A stretch of DNA of 64,000 nt, from the NCBI GenBank assembly GCA_033439255.1, contig CM065882.1, positions 2,976,001 to 3,040,000 of the forward strand. The letters are read 5' to 3'. Below are positions 1-12,169 of the stretch, in pieces (positions within the stretch are counted from its first letter, which is position 1; each line of letters starts with the position of its first letter). The position numbers were made by a program, and so were the translations under genes. The notes beneath the pieces were generated by a model. That model had not been told where the DNA came from. It saw only the letters and a program-made list of their open reading frames with translations, and ran no database searches. Origin of the DNA: Hericium rajendrae (taxonomy: Eukaryota > Basidiomycota > Agaricomycetes > Russulales > Hericiaceae).

Positions 1-1283
1 GCGAATTTCGTCGTCCGTGCAACACAGGCTCGTTCGACTGCAAACGAATCTCCCATGGTAGCTGGGCGCGGGGACACTATTGTGACTCAAAAACTACTAG
101 GGCACGCGTCTATCGTGCTAAAACAGGCTCCTCCATATTTTGCAAAGTTCCCTGGTGTTCAGTTCTCTCAAAAGCGTCAGGTATGTGAGATCCCGCCGGT
201 ATCTCTTTTGCGATGCTGACCCTTGCATCAGGTTGTTGAGGCGAGAGCCTTGCGTCTTTTCAAAGCAGATCCACAGTTGTCGAATGTGCTCGAGAGCAAT
301 GACAGAGCCATCCACATCCCATTGCTCCTCCATCACGATGAAGCTCAGCATGTCCTAGTCCAGTCGGACTTGGGCTCACATCCCTCACTAGACGCGTACC
401 TCTCATCGATCAACGACAACAGCCCTCGGCCGCGCTCGCTGGTCACTCTTTAGGCCGGTTTCTGGCCAATCTGAATCATACATGACTCTGTGCCAGATGC
501 CCTGTCTCCGCCCTCGAATATCGCCACCGCTCTGGCGAACGATGACGCAGAAGCAGTCATGCAGGGCGTGATCGCCAATGCGACGCAGTTCATGAGGAAA
601 GCAGGCGTGCACGACTGGGAGACTCTCGGCGCCCGCGCGCTGGGACACTGGAAGTCCAGGAAGCGCACCGCATTCTGCCAGGGCGACATCTGGTTCGGCA
701 CGATCATGGTGGACGACGCCGCTGCAAATCACGTCCACGGAGACGGGCACTCTCCGGTCCTCAAGATATGTGATTGGGAGTTCGCGGGGCCCAATCATTC
801 AGCAGCAGATATTGCGCAGCTCGGTGCGTTTCTTCGGATCCGGTGTTCTGCTTATCTTTCTGACGCGCCCGCTCGCGATCAGGCGCATATTTACATCTGT
901 CGTCCTTATCAAAGTTACGTCAGGCGCCGCAGCAGTCAAGGCTGGACGCCTTCGCCGCGGCGTTTTACGCGTCCTATTTCCGACTTTCTGACCCCTCGCG
1001 CACCACCAAGCATGATCGGCGTGAGTTCCAGCGCTCCCTGCTCATCCTGCATGGCTGGGAGCTCGCCAATGCGGCCGCGTGGAGGGACTACTTGTGGTGC
1101 GACTGCCCTGGCAAGGACGTCAAATGTGAGCACATTCAGGAGATGGTGAAGGTAGGAGGAACCATGCTCAGGGCGGCAGGAGATACTTGCGAGCAAATGG
1201 ACTGGGAGCTTGCAAGAAGCGTGGATTGGGTGTCTACTTATTGGAAGAGTTGGATGGATGGAACTGGCTTTCCATCTGGATAG
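1..1283 (+). CDS. Aminoglycoside-phosphotransferase (APH) fold kinase, 5' end outside the window
   Basis: The reading frame is already open at base 1. An exon to 180 encodes an N-lobe segment with the lysine-bearing strand SIVLKQAPPYFAKFP, then an intron (181-231) and an exon opening with VVEARALRLF. The C-lobe holds FCQGDIWFGTIMVDD, matching the HGDxxxxN catalytic loop with Gln in place of the first His, and KICDWEFAGP, the DxD-type metal site. After a second intron near 823-881 the last exon reads to the stop at 1283. This is the APH/choline-kinase-like superfamily, which phosphorylates small molecules; the substrate cannot be told. The stretch GRFLANL...DSVPDAL near 453-500 needs two frame changes, so the gene is either damaged or contains assembly indels. 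Family assignment is firm; integrity is not. Confidence 0.72.
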
Positions 1284-1802
1284 ATTGTTTGACAGGGACT
1301 CCATTGTCCCGCAACTCTTTATTTCTTATTTTTGCACCTTGGGCTTTTTCTCTATACTGAAATACCCATGAGCATCCAATTAGACTACGTCAGCTGGCCT
1401 GTAGAGGTTTGAACTACGAGTGTTCTTGACAAGAATAGAATTTGAAATGCTGTTGATGATACACGCGCCGCAACGTCTGAGAACGACGCGTTTGCGAGAT
1501 TTCGTCCTTCCATTCGCCCTCTTAAATGTCTGTATTCAAGTATGTCAGTGCATGCTCTGGACGAGATCCGTAAGTCGTATTCAATGATTCTGTCACCATA
1601 AGCTGAAGTCATCCTCGGTGATGACAAACAGATCTAGAGCTAATTGATTCTGAATGGGGGAGCCACCATCGCGCCATCGCAGCGTTGGATGGCACCGTGC
1701 CCTTGACTGATATACACCCACGCCCGTCGCACACGATGTCTCCGGCATGTTTCCAGACCCACTCTTTCCACCACTCCCTGACATCCTATCCTGTGGCCCA
1801 AG
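1284..1802. other. Intergenic, no gene seen
   Basis: This gap lies between the kinase stop and the permease start. It is AT-richer than the genes around it. Short open frames on both strands lack recognisable motifs and splice structure. It probably holds the 3' end of the kinase transcript and the permease promoter. Confidence 0.6.
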
Positions 1803-4032
1803 ATGCCAGCCAACTACGGGAGCACGGAAGACGTCGCGTCCGTAGCATCCGGCAGTTCTGCGAAATCTGCGAAATCTGCGGATGTCGAAGTTCAGGAGGT
1901 CGATACTCCGGACTCTGCGTCCCTTGTGGGCGCGCCCGTAGAGAAGGTCCGTCATTTTGTTTGTCCTGCTGTCTAGGAGACAGGAAAGCGAGCCTTGTCG
2001 TGCAGATCAATCCCCTTGGCCATGAAGTCACCCTTACTTCTGCGACCTTCCTCAACCTGGGCCAGCTGCTCGGCTCAGGCATATTCTCCGTCCCAGGCGT
2101 CGTCCTCAACTCAGTCGGCTCCGTGGGCCTATTGCTCACGTTTTGGTTGATCGCGCCCGTCTTTGCATACCGTGAGTATGTGCGGGCTGAGCATGCTGCG
2201 CGGTGCTGACCTGCTGCCAGTCGCGCTGTTCGCATACACCGAGCTGGCGAGCATGTTCCCGCTCCGCTCCGGCGCAGAAGTGGTATACTTGGAGCAAGCG
2301 TATCCGCGTCCTCGATTCCTTGTGCCGACGGCTTTCGCTGTGACCTCTGTCCTGCTCTCGTTCGTCGCGTCCTTCAGACGGTGTCCCATTTCTGATGCTG
2401 AAGGAGAGCTGCCTTCTAGTTTCAGCGCGACAAATTCTGTCGTTTTCGCACAATATGTCCTCGCAATATTTGACGTGCCGGTGACCGAGTCTCGACAGAC
2501 CACTCTGGCAATCGCCGTCGCCACATTTTGTGTACTGGGTAAGCCTATCCCCTATGCTGAGACCCAGTGCCCGACTCAAGCACGTCTCCCCACCCGTCCT
2601 TAGTCGTCGGCATCTCGACGAAATGGTCACTTCGGGCCGTAAACTTCCTGACAGCCTTCAAAGTACTTTCTCTCGTATTGTGAGTCTACCTGTTCGAGTC
2701 GCATGGCCTATCCTCACTTGGCCCTAGTATTGCACTGACGGGCATAGCTGTCCTGTTCGGCCTCACGCACATCTCTGATCCCTTCGCCAACTTCCACAAC
2801 GTGTGGCAAGGCAGCAGCGGCAATCCCAATGCCCTTGCGACAGCCCTCGTGAAGACCAATTTTGCGTTCGTCGGCTGGGCGAACGCGTTCAACGTTCTCA
2901 GCGAGGTCAAGGGAAGCAACCCCGTCCGCACCGTCCGCAATGCAGGATTCCTCTCCCTGGGGATCGTGACCGTCTTGTTCTTCTTGATCAATGTCTCGTA
3001 TGTCGCCGCCGTCCCGGCAGACGAGATCAAGGGCTCTGGCCAGCTCGTTGCGGCGTTGTTTTTCAAACACGTGTTTGGTGATGGGGCGACCTCGAAGTTG
3101 CTGCCCATCATGGTGGCCTTGAGCTGCGTTGGCAACATTGTGAGCTTTATCTCTTGCCTCAATTGAAAACGAAGCTGAGCTTATTCTGACCGACAGATCG
3201 CAGTGGTAAGTTCTGCTTCTATCAAGGGATTCCTCGACAAATTGTCTGACCGCCAGTTGCGCAGACCGTAGGTCAAGCTCGTGTCCTCCGCGAAGTTGCC
3301 CGCCAGGGTCTTATCCCTTGGCCTGAATTCTTTGCGTCCACCAAGCCATTCGGGACGCCGCTAGCTCCCGTTGTCCTGAAATACCTCCTCACCGTCCTGG
3401 TCATTCTCGCTCTTCCAGCAAAGGATGCATTCAACTTCCTGCTCGACCTCGCGTCGTACCCCAATCTGGTATGTCTTGCAAGTCGGGTGGTTTACGGACA
3501 CGCTGACCGCCATGCTTCGTCAGGTCTTCACATTCGCTACTGGCGTCGGCATCTGGGTCTTACGGCGCCGGCGCGCGCAGGAAGGCCTTCCGCCGTCGCC
3601 GTACCAGATGTGGAATGTCGGCATCGCCGCGTGGCTCATCAAGTGCGCTTTCCTGATCATCATGCCATGGTACGTGAAAGTGAAATCTGTCCAGCTGTCG
3701 TTATGTGATTCAACGTGGCTATCAGGGTTCCGCCGGAAGACGGGCACGCAGACGTGTCGTTCTGGTATGCGACCTACTGCGTCGTAGGACTTGGCATTCT
3801 CGGGGTACGTGTTCACGCTCCCCTCAGTTGTCGCTCGCGAGTCTCACTTCGTTGGCAGCTATGCGGTCTGTACTACTATATATGGATCATCCTTCTACCT
3901 CGATACGGCGGCTACGAGATCGTCGAGGAGGTGGTAGAGTTGCCTGATGGTGCTCGCACGGCCCATCTCATCAGGAAGTATCATAAGAGTGATGATACCC
4001 AGGAGGGAGAGCCCCTCCTTCCTTCGTTGTAG
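1803..4032 (+). CDS. Amino-acid permease of the LAT/methionine-permease (MUP1-like) family
   Basis: A multi-exon gene for a polytopic plasma-membrane amino-acid transporter of the APC superfamily. The start ATG at 1803 opens an acidic Ser/Ala-rich cytosolic tail ending near VGAPVEK. The first intron joins it to INPLGHEVTLTSATFLN and LGQLLGSGIFSVPG, the TM1 signature (GSGIF) of L-type and high-affinity methionine permeases. Further exons give ALFAYTELASMFPLRSGAE, TNFAFVGWANAFNVLSEVKG and TVGQARVLREVARQGLIPWP, all typical of MUP1 relatives. About 12 hydrophobic segments are spread over at least eight exons; the last exon ends in a charged tail. Introns are about 50-70 nt. Sequence alone does not separate methionine from other neutral amino acids. 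Family confidence is high. Confidence 0.85.
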
Positions 4033-4405
4033 CTGCTGTTTGTCTGTTTGTTTTCGCACATAGATATGTACTGTACTGTTGTACCATGGATCTGTAGACA
4101 TATGAGGATTCTTAATTATTGCATTCTGGATTTCGGACTACTTATGCAGCGGCATCATGAGAACAGAAGAGATGGGATTTGTATTATTCCTCGATTAAGT
4201 ATGTAGTAACGACCCGCGACACCGAGAGAGAAACGAAGTAGACCACGCCAATCTACGGTGGCCCGGTGCGTGTCCAAGCCAGAAATGCTACAGTGTATAT
4301 GGTACATAGATCACAAAACAAAGATACTCCCAGATAGCAAATGAAGGAAAGTATGCGTCGCGTATCGAGCGAGCGATATATTGTCCCGATTGAGGAAAAG
4401 ACAAT
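4033..4405. other. Convergent intergenic region
   Basis: This is the space between the 3' ends of the permease (+) and the M48 peptidase (-). I see no open frame with support; it should contain the two transcript ends. Confidence 0.6.
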
Positions 4406-6029
4406 CTACGACGCCGCCGCCGCCGCCTCCTGCGCCTGCTCCTGTTGCGCCTGATCCGCGAGCGCCGCGAGTGCGACCATCCGCTCTTCCCGCCAGCGGT
4501 TCAGCTCTTCGCGCAGCTTCTGCATGCGCAGATCTTGGACAGGGTGCCCAGACCCCACAAGCCGCATGGCCAGAGAATCACTGTGTGAGCGATGTGGCCG
4601 TGGCGTACACTCCGTGAGCTCTGCGACACTGTGTTTCCGCTCCCAGAAATCCACAGCACGGCGCGCATCAAAGCCAGCATGCGCCAGCAATCTGAAAAAA
4701 GACGTGTCAGATGGGACTGCGCGTGGCGAGGAAGCGGTGGAAAGTTTATACCTGGCGGAAACGACATCGGCCTCGATCTCCTGCGTCCGCGTCGTGCAGA
4801 ACTCGCCGAGCTTCGCGATCTGCTCGATGTTGATTGCGCTGCCCATCTCGGCGACCGCATCGTTGACGAATGGGCCGAATATCATCGTGAACGGAAACAG
4901 CACAGCGCGCAGGACGTCGCCGAGCAGCGACAGCGTCCCCGGCAAAACGATCATCCGGGACGACAGGTTCTCGATGTGATGCGCCAGGACGAGATGCGAG
5001 AGCTCGTGCGCGAGCAGCATCGCGAGCTCGGAGGTCTGCTCGGGCGTGGGGTGATAGCGCTGACCGGCGGGTGCACGGTGACGAAGCTGCCGAAGAGATA
5101 TGACCACCATGATGCTTCTTCTGATCGCGGCTCATCGGCGCTTGTCGTGCGTAACTCGGCCGCGGGCATGTTCCTGAGGATGCTGTCCAGGAATCCAGAG
5201 TAGACCACGATGCCGCCTGCGCCGTCCGGCCCAAAGCCGAACGAGAACGCGTTGCACGAGTCCGGGTCGTCAACTACGATTAGGGAGTACGGGGGTCCAG
5301 GGATCCTGTGCGGCGAGATGGGTGCGACGACTGTCGATGCTGAATGGTGGCATACTATCTGGCTGCACCAGCGGAGCATCTCGGTCTCGGTCGGGCGTGC
5401 ACGGAGGGGATAGTCAGTGGGTGGGGGAAGTGGAATGTCGTCCGGACCTCGCTCTAGCCAACTAGTGCCCAGGGAAGCCTCGTCTGCCAGCATCGGGATG
5501 GCCGTCTCTAGGTGGCGAAGGGTATCTCGCACCCAGGCGAACCGCCAATCGCTGGGGGGATGAGCTTGACCGGGCCATCTTTGGCGATGACCTCACCGAC
5601 AGCCTGATACCAGCCTGAGCCAGCAAGCTGCGAAGAAATTTCATCTTCTTCGTGTGGTGACAGCAAAATCATGCGCCACCTATAGGGACAATAATGTGAG
5701 TAAACATTCGGAATCTGGGTGCTCTGAGCGGCTCTGGAATTTGCGTACCGTCCAGTTAGGGGCGTCCTTTCAAGGCTGGCGAGGATCGCGGCGGAGAAGA
5801 GCAGGAACGGCATGGCCAGTAGGGTGTGGAATAAGATGGTCCTCTGTCGAATACGTCGCAGTACATGCGCCTCCTTTTTCAGCATCTTGTCTAGGCCATA
5901 AGGCAGGGGTGCATCGGGATTCTGTTTCTTGGCTCGTTCTACGTGCCGGAGGAGCTTCCGGCTGGTGTGATTCTTCAAGAGAAGCACAGGAATAAATGTC
6001 AGAGCTATTCGGCCAGCCGTTCGCGCCAT
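4406..6029 (-). CDS. M48 family metallopeptidase, OMA1-like
   Basis: Zinc endopeptidase of the M48C group that contains mitochondrial OMA1, an inner-membrane stress protease. The N-terminal exon carries a basic stretch and one hydrophobic segment (LFHTLLAMPFLLFSAAIL), as in OMA1. After an intron (GTACGC...TATAG) comes WRMILLSPHEEDEI, then VVDDPDSCNAFSFGFG and VVYSGFLDSILR. The catalytic HELSH lies at about 4994-5008, followed by LVLAHHIE, with the third-ligand region EIEADVVSARY before the last intron (about 4691-4750). The C-terminus is Ala/Gln-rich. Two apparent 1-nt frame changes occur: one in a run of six C before the region encoding DWRFAWVRDTL (about 5530), the other just before HPTPEQTSEL (about 5060). 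Both fit assembly indels. Mitochondrial location is inferred from the family. Confidence 0.78.
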
Positions 6030-7034
6030 TTCAAGAGCAGTGGAAGCCTATGGCCAAAGTGAAACCATGATAAGTACAACCAAGTTGGATAAACATGCTA
6101 TCGGTTAGCGCACCTTTAACAGAGCCATTATCGGTATGAAAGGCAGTCCCTCGTTCTTCCGCGTAGAGTGGAAGTTCATGGAAGCAGCTGGTAGCATACT
6201 AACGGTCGTCTCCATTAGCCTTCGCGACTCACCCAGCCGGAGGGTGGCATTAGGACGCAGGAGTGTGGGGATATGGCCTCTTGGAGGATATTGAGGCTTT
6301 GATGGACGAGGGGGCGTAGAGGAATGATATAAACGAGTAATTTGGTGCTGACGAAGTGCATTCCTGGAAAGTAGACAGAACATGGCACATTATAGATGGT
6401 GGAAAGGAACAACGAACAAGGTTGATGATAGTAATTGAGCACTTTACGGTCGGCACCGAGCCACAGACTCATTGGGCGCTCGTGGGCCACGCCCTCTAGG
6501 CTATTAGCATTTCTCAGCGGCCCCCGTCTTTCACGTCTCCCATCAATATAATATCTTCAAAAATCGTGCGTTTTTGTTCGTTGTGAGCAAAATATTCGCA
6601 CCAACTACTAGCATACGCCAAGTACATAGTACAATCCGGACGCGTACGTCGATCAATGCGGCCGGCATCTCTGAATCTTTGCAGCACTGCGCATTTGGAT
6701 CGTAGATCTATCGCGCTCAAATTTGAACTGCTTTCGCTTAAACACTGTAACCACGTAAACCTTATACTTATTGGCACCGCACTTACGACAGTCGGAGACA
6801 CTGCGCAGTAAGGAGCTTCAGACATGATATCAGGAAGGAGGAAGGAAGTGTATTCCGCAGCTGTCCCATCAAGGAACAAAGCGGTCAGGAGTTTTCAAGC
6901 TGGCATGAGGTTGGTAGACGGAGATCGTGTAATGGGGTAAGGTATGTAGGCTGTGGGCAAGATGAGGAACTCGCCTCTGAACGACGAGCTATCGGCATGA
7001 GGTCGTGAATTGGGTCGTGAAATTGTCTCGAGAT
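6030..7034. other. Intergenic, about 1 kb, no gene seen
   Basis: This stretch lies upstream of the M48 gene and downstream of SVF1, both on the minus strand. Open frames of 60-120 codons exist, for example 6105-6490 and 6514-6879 on the minus strand. They overlap each other in different frames, have no conserved motifs and no splice-linked continuation. I treat them as chance. Confidence 0.55.
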
Positions 7035-8474
7035 TTAAGAGATGAACGTTGCTTCTACGTAAACGTGGCCATCTACCTCCAGACCTTCCGACAACCCTGG
7101 CAGGATCGCGTCGGGGCCTTTAAGAGTAATCTTGGTAGGGTTTATCCACTGAAATCGGGAGCACGCGTTAGCTTGTCAGGTGTAGGCGATCTCGATAGAG
7201 CCTTACCTGGTAGATGTACGGCTTCGTCCCAGCGACATAGCTCACAACCGCCTTCACGAACCCAGGTATCTCAGCAAGCACATCAACCTTCTCTATCAAC
7301 CCTTTCGGTTCGGTGGGGCTGCCGACCGAAGTAGGGAGGGTGGCCTCCACCGTCCCAGGTGCGTCGGGAAGTAACGAGGGGCCTGCAAAACGGAACAAGA
7401 GCGCTGTAGGCTGTTTGTAGCCCGTGTCGGGATCGTGCACGGGATTGAGGTGAATAGCACGCGAGATCACGTCGGCCTGTTCGGGTTGCTCCTCATCCGG
7501 CCACTTTGTCTCCGCCGTCACCGTCGCCAGCTTCCCTCCCACAACGAGCGAGCCGATGTTTACCGACACGAACCCAGACCCGGAGCCCTTACGGCCGTAC
7601 GCATCGGTCGTGGTGAACTCCATCTGGATGGCAGATACGCCGCCGTGATCCGTGCTCTGGAAGTGTGCGAAGTTCCACCGCGCGGCAACGAGGTTGGGGC
7701 GCATGCCCTGGATGGCGTGCACGAACATCCCTGGACCGTCGACCGCCAGCACCTTTCCTTTCTGGATGATCTGGCCCTTCCCGTGGGTGAGCGGCCAGAA
7801 TCGATGGATCACGTAGCCATCTGGCTTCTCGAGGTCGTGACCAAAGTAGGAGTATCCACCTTTGGGACCCTTGCCGACTTTAAACCCTGGCGCGCCAACT
7901 GGACGCCGAACCTCGAGGGAGAATTGGATATCATTGGGGAGGTTGAATTGGATGTCATACAATTCAGGAAACTCGGAGTTAGGATGCGACCTATGCGTGA
8001 CGGTGAACTCATCCGCCTTGCTCGAACGTTTGTCGAGGCCGGGCACCGGCGTCGTGAAATTCGTGACATTGACAGATCGCCAAGTCTTCTCGCCCGTCTT
8101 TGGGTTGAAGATCTTGAATGTGAACTGGATCGTCGGGTACCACAATCTGCCATCGATGTCAGTGGGCGCTCCTGGCGATGTGGTATATTGGAGCGCACCC
8201 GATGGATGAGTGGATTATTTGGCACATGACAGATGTTCCATCTGCCAGGATGTGGTACCAAACCTGAGTCTCAGTCACAAAACCACCCGCGCATAGCAGC
8301 GCTGTATCGGTGGGTTCTAGCTCTCCAAAAAGCTCCTCCTTTGGGAAGGTCGACGAAACCGGATGAAAGTTGGGTGCATTTGGGTCGACCGGGGGCAAAG
8401 TTCTGCGGAATCAAATGATCAGGTTACAATCTCAGTATCCGAGAGACTACTCACGAGAAAAGGGAGGAGAACAT
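7035..8474 (-). CDS. SVF1: Svf1-like oxidative/cold-stress survival protein (lipocalin-like)
   Basis: Homologue of yeast Svf1, needed for survival under oxidative and cold stress and linked in the literature to ceramide handling at ER/Golgi membranes. A tiny first exon MFSSLFS (start at 8474) is spliced to TLPPVDPNAPNFHPVSS. Next comes CAGGFVTETQVWYHILADG and MCQIIHSS, and after another intron LWYPTIQFTFKIFNPKTGEK, the Svf1 signature. Two beta-barrel halves follow, including GPGMFVHAIQGMRPN. The final exon, joined at KPYIYQ to WINPTKITLKG, gives the stop at 7035; an unspliced reading would end too early, at 7168. No frameshift is needed. The length, about 400 residues, fits the family. One of the safest calls in the window. 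Confidence 0.9.
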
Positions 8475-8793
8475 GGTGGTGGTCTCAAAAGAAGGACGCT
8501 GGTGGATAAGTAGTTATGCAACTCGAGTCAGGGTGCCCTAGGGTACCCGCCCGGGACCAACTCCGCACTGGACCGGGTCCTCGCAACTGCTGGTCTGCGG
8601 TCCACAAGCGCTTGATGACAAAGCATCACACGTCTTTCTCCTCGCTCACAAAACGTTTCATTCATGCGCAGGCAACGTGGAGACATGAAGTAAAAAAAAC
8701 GCCCTAACTGTATACGTACAGAGAGAGAAATATGAGCGGACATGTCGTTAAGCGTTCTTACTGTCGTACGATTTGGCCAATAATCATCGACGG
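8475..8793. other. Intergenic between SVF1 and the next minus-strand gene
   Basis: This region holds the SVF1 promoter and the 3' end of the gene at 8794-10110. The short open frames seen here (8516-8707 plus, 8528-8797 minus) have no motif or splice support. Confidence 0.55.
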
Positions 8794-10110
8794 TCAACTA
8801 GAATCGGTTTCGCCGATTTCTCGTTTCCTCTTCCTCGACGACAGTCCGCCCGATGCGACATCAATATCTCCCACTGGGTACAGTATCTGTGAAGTTTCTG
8901 AACTGCCCACGGAGCGCTCCTGTTCCGAGGGCGGCGCATTCACCAGAAGATCAACCAGTTCTCCAGAATGAACGGCACTGATGTCCTGCGATGTTGCGCG
9001 AGAGCCGCTTGAAGCCGTGCGTTGTATCGACCCGACATCGACATACTGCTTCTGCAATGAGACACTGAAGCAATTAAATATTGACGAACTCACCGACGTC
9101 GAAGGGTCGTCTGCGATAGCCCACGATATGTCTCCTGCATCAGGCTGGTCTGTGCTATCTACGCTCACCTGGCTGGTGGGAGTATAAACTTGCTCCGTTT
9201 CGTGAGCTGGTTCGGCGAGACGACAGAACCGAAGCGTTCCGTTGTCGAGACAATCCTTCAGGAGTTTGTTCTGGACCGTCGAGAGCGAAGAGGGGTTCTG
9301 CAAGGGGACCTCTGCAGGCCAGCCCTCGATGCGAACTCCATAGACATTCAGTCGATCGTGATTGGTCCATTTCATGTCTGCGTTGCGAATGCCAGATACC
9401 GCTCTGATTTGATAGCATGATGCCAATGATCAAATAAACTATACGAGAGTGAATGAACATCTCACCTCAAAGCATTACGAACCCGGGCATACACCTCGGT
9501 CTTCAGCTTATAAGCGGGTCCTTTCCCGGGCTTACAGTAACTGATGGCTGTTCAGAAGGGATGGCTGCCTTGGATGCAGCTCGGGCTTGAGCTTTGAACG
9601 AGCGGGCACCATTTACACCGCCGCTTCGCAGACCTCTCCAAAACTCTCGACCTAGGACTGTACCTCCGAGAAACCATCATCATTGGGATCCTCAGGATCA
9701 ACGACGAGAAAAAAGACTGGAGGCCTGCGCTCTCCTCCAGGGATGAGAGGACTTTGGAGGTCGCAGAGAGAATGGATGTGACTGGAAAGCAGGGATATGA
9801 TTAGATTGCCGTGCTCACATCCGTCAACGCAATACGCACTCCTTTCCCTTCTAGAGGTCGCCAAAGGCGATTGCAAATCGAACAAATACTTGTTATGCTG
9901 CTCGGCAACATGTCGTCTGACCTGAAAATGTGCATTCAATACCTCAGTCAGCAGCATTGCATAAGAGTCTGCACCAACAATATCAACTGGATAGCCCTCT
10001 CGCTCTGCAAAAATCTTGACATCCGAAAGAGTTTTCTCTGTGAATGCCTCAAGACGTTCAAGAAACAACTCGTCCGTGGCCACACTCTCCTCGGCGTGAG
10101 TTGAATCCAT
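8794..10110 (-). CDS. Uncharacterised protein of a multicopy-looking Agaricomycete family
   Basis: I assemble one multi-exon minus-strand gene. Its N-terminal exon begins MDSTHAEESVATDELFLE and runs through FQVRRHVAEQHNKYLFDL. A middle exon reads TVLGREFWRGLRSGG and then FKAQARAASKAAIPSEQ. A third gives KGPAYKLKTEVYARVRNALR, spliced (GTGAGATG...AATCAG) to AVSGIRNADMKWTN and LNVYGVRIEGWPAEVPLQNP. That last pattern (YGVxxxGWP..VPxxNPS) recurs, from memory, in many unannotated mushroom proteins; I know no function for it. The C-terminus ends in a basic SRKRKREIG patch that could be a nuclear signal. Frames change around 9525 and 9650, the first explicable by one missing G in a G run. The exon joins are my inference. 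Confidence 0.5.
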
Positions 10111-10422
10111 GGTTGATGGCTATGACGGCGACTGCTGGCAGATAGGGAGTAATTTAGAGGCAAATGTGTAATTCATCCCTTCTGAAGAGAAGCTAGTGCC
10201 ATTCGGTGTCTCAAGCGAATGTACAGTCGTTGCCAACGAGCGTCTGGCAGTCTTTGTTCAAGTTGTTGTTCAAGATGTGACAGCCTTCAGGTCTCCGGGA
10301 ACAATGCCGGCGGCCCGGGCCGACGCCGGGTCTCTTTCCTTTTGTGGGCGTCAAATCGTACCTACTGATTTCTGAAGACTTCAGGAAAGCAGCAAGTCCA
10401 TCTATCCACCGTCTGCTCATCA
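10111..10422. other. Divergent intergenic region
   Basis: This is the spacer between the starts of the uncharacterised minus-strand gene and the ACL4-like gene, and is likely a shared promoter region. No supported open frame. Confidence 0.5.
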
Positions 10423-11774
10423 TGGGTCGTACGCGGACAAAAACGCGAAAGAACAGGCCACCGCAGGACCGAGGCCATCCCGGACGAAAAACCCTCCGCT
10501 CCATCCGTCCCCGCGCTCCTCGAAAAGGCCCAGGAGCTGATCGTACAATGCGAATGGGTTCTTGCTCGTCGATTTGTCGAGCGCGTGCTCGAAGCTGAAC
10601 CAAGACATGCCGAAGCGAAGGAGATGCTCGGCGTGGCGCAACTGGAATCCGGAGACTTAGATGCCGCGAAACGGGTATGTAAATTACACAGATCCTGCGT
10701 ACTTGCAGCATACTGAGACGCTTCCTCCAGACATTCCAATCCCTCCTTCCCCCGAATCCAGATGCTTTATCTCCACCACCACCAGCGGCACATCTGTATC
10801 TGGCGCAGCTAACAGACGATGATCCCCAATTGGCGCTTCAGCACTACAGAGCCGCGATTGACATTCTTACGGTGCAGTTGAAAGGGAAAGAACGTGCATC
10901 CGATTCTGCGAAGGAGGATGAGGAGGAGACCAAGCGGACAATAGTACGCGCTCTTATTGGCCAGGTTGAGATATGGATGGACCCTGCGTATGACTTATGG
11001 TGCGTTGAGATCTCGCTCTAAGGACTTTCGAATCATTCGCTGAGCATCGATCCAGCTTCGATCCAGCAGCGGAGAAAAATTGCGAAGATTTGCTCACGGC
11101 GGCTCTGCAGGTAGATCCTAATAACACGGAGGCAATGCAATCCCTCGCGTCTGTGCGGATGTCCCAGCAAAGACCAGACGACGCCAAAGCTATACTTGAA
11201 AAAGCATGGTCGTTGTGGAAAGACTTCGAGGCCGGTTCGTTCTTAGTAGCACCCTCGGAGACGTTGCCTCACCCCAACTTTAGATGACCCTCGATTGCCA
11301 CCAATATCAGCCCGACTGAGTCTGACAAAACTGTTCCTCGAATTGGAGCTATATACCCCCGCGTTACTAGTTTTAACAGGCATCATGGCGGCTGACGATG
11401 AAGAAGTGGAAGCCTGGTACCTCGAGGGGTGGTGCTTCTTCATGATGGCCGAGCAGGGGCATGAGCATGGCGGCAAACTCGACGACATACCTTGGGAGGA
11501 TCTGGCCCGAGATGCTAGAGATTGCTTAGAGACCTGCAAAGTGGTAAGCTGTTTGTTGCGCTCCCCACGTCAACTACCTTCTTATTCGTGCTGGAACTAG
11601 CTTTTCCAAAACCAGGGACATCCGGACGCGCCTTTGCTTGAGCACGTTAACGAACTTATTGCCAAGTTGGACGAGTTAGGCATCAAGCCTTCGCCTGATG
11701 ATGACAATGACGACGACGAGGGTGAATGGGAGGATGCTGACGGGAGCGAGGACAGTGATGTCGAGATGGAATAA
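10423..11774 (+). CDS. ACL4: TPR-repeat assembly chaperone of ribosomal protein L4 (Acl4-like)
   Basis: Acl4 is a dedicated chaperone that binds newly made Rpl4 and escorts it to the nucleus for 60S assembly. The ATG at 10423 opens a basic MGRTRTKTRK start like that of family members. After one apparent frame change near 10470 the TPR helices follow: ALLEKAQELIVQCEWVLARR, then FVERVLEAEPRHAEAKEMLG, and after an intron TFQSLLPPNPDALSP. Later exons give LLTAALQVDPNNTEAMQSLA and EAWYLEGWCFFMMAEQ, another TPR pair. The tail is strongly acidic (DDDNDDDEGEWEDADG), as expected for a chaperone of a basic ribosomal protein. Stop at 11774. At least four introns. The family call rests on the TPR order plus the acidic tail. 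Confidence 0.72.
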
Positions 11775-12169
11775 TTGTGCGAAAGAGCGTGAAGATCCCA
11801 CCATTTCTACTCATCTACCTGGTCTATCCGTGTAAGGCGTTCTGTTGCATCTATACCTCTGTTGTTCCATATGTCTTCATAGACTTCTGCAAAAGTATAC
11901 TACTCTTTTAAACATGCCCTGAGTATCCCGCTCGAAGTCTCAGACCTTGCTTTCGGTCATGGTTCGGCCATAAAATAAAGGTTTACATAAAGGACATCAT
12001 GATCATACGCGCTCCCGTCCGAACTTAGGCGCCCAGAATTCCTCCGAAAAGGCTCGCGTTGAACCTGTTCCGGACCAAGTTATCTGTCCCACCACACCCT
12101 GCTGAAGGTCAAGGTGAGTATGATTTTCTCCACCAGCGCGCCGCATACTAACAGTCCAAAAAGTCAGGG
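11775..12169. other. Intergenic between ACL4-like and MRX10-like genes
   Basis: This tandem spacer holds the end of the upstream transcript and the promoter of the next gene. A minus-strand open frame at 12003-12191 overlaps the next start and has no support. Confidence 0.55.

Noticed and set aside
6105-6879. Cluster of minus-strand frames upstream of the M48 gene
   Set aside because: Short, overlapping in other frames, no conserved features; chance frames in intergenic DNA.
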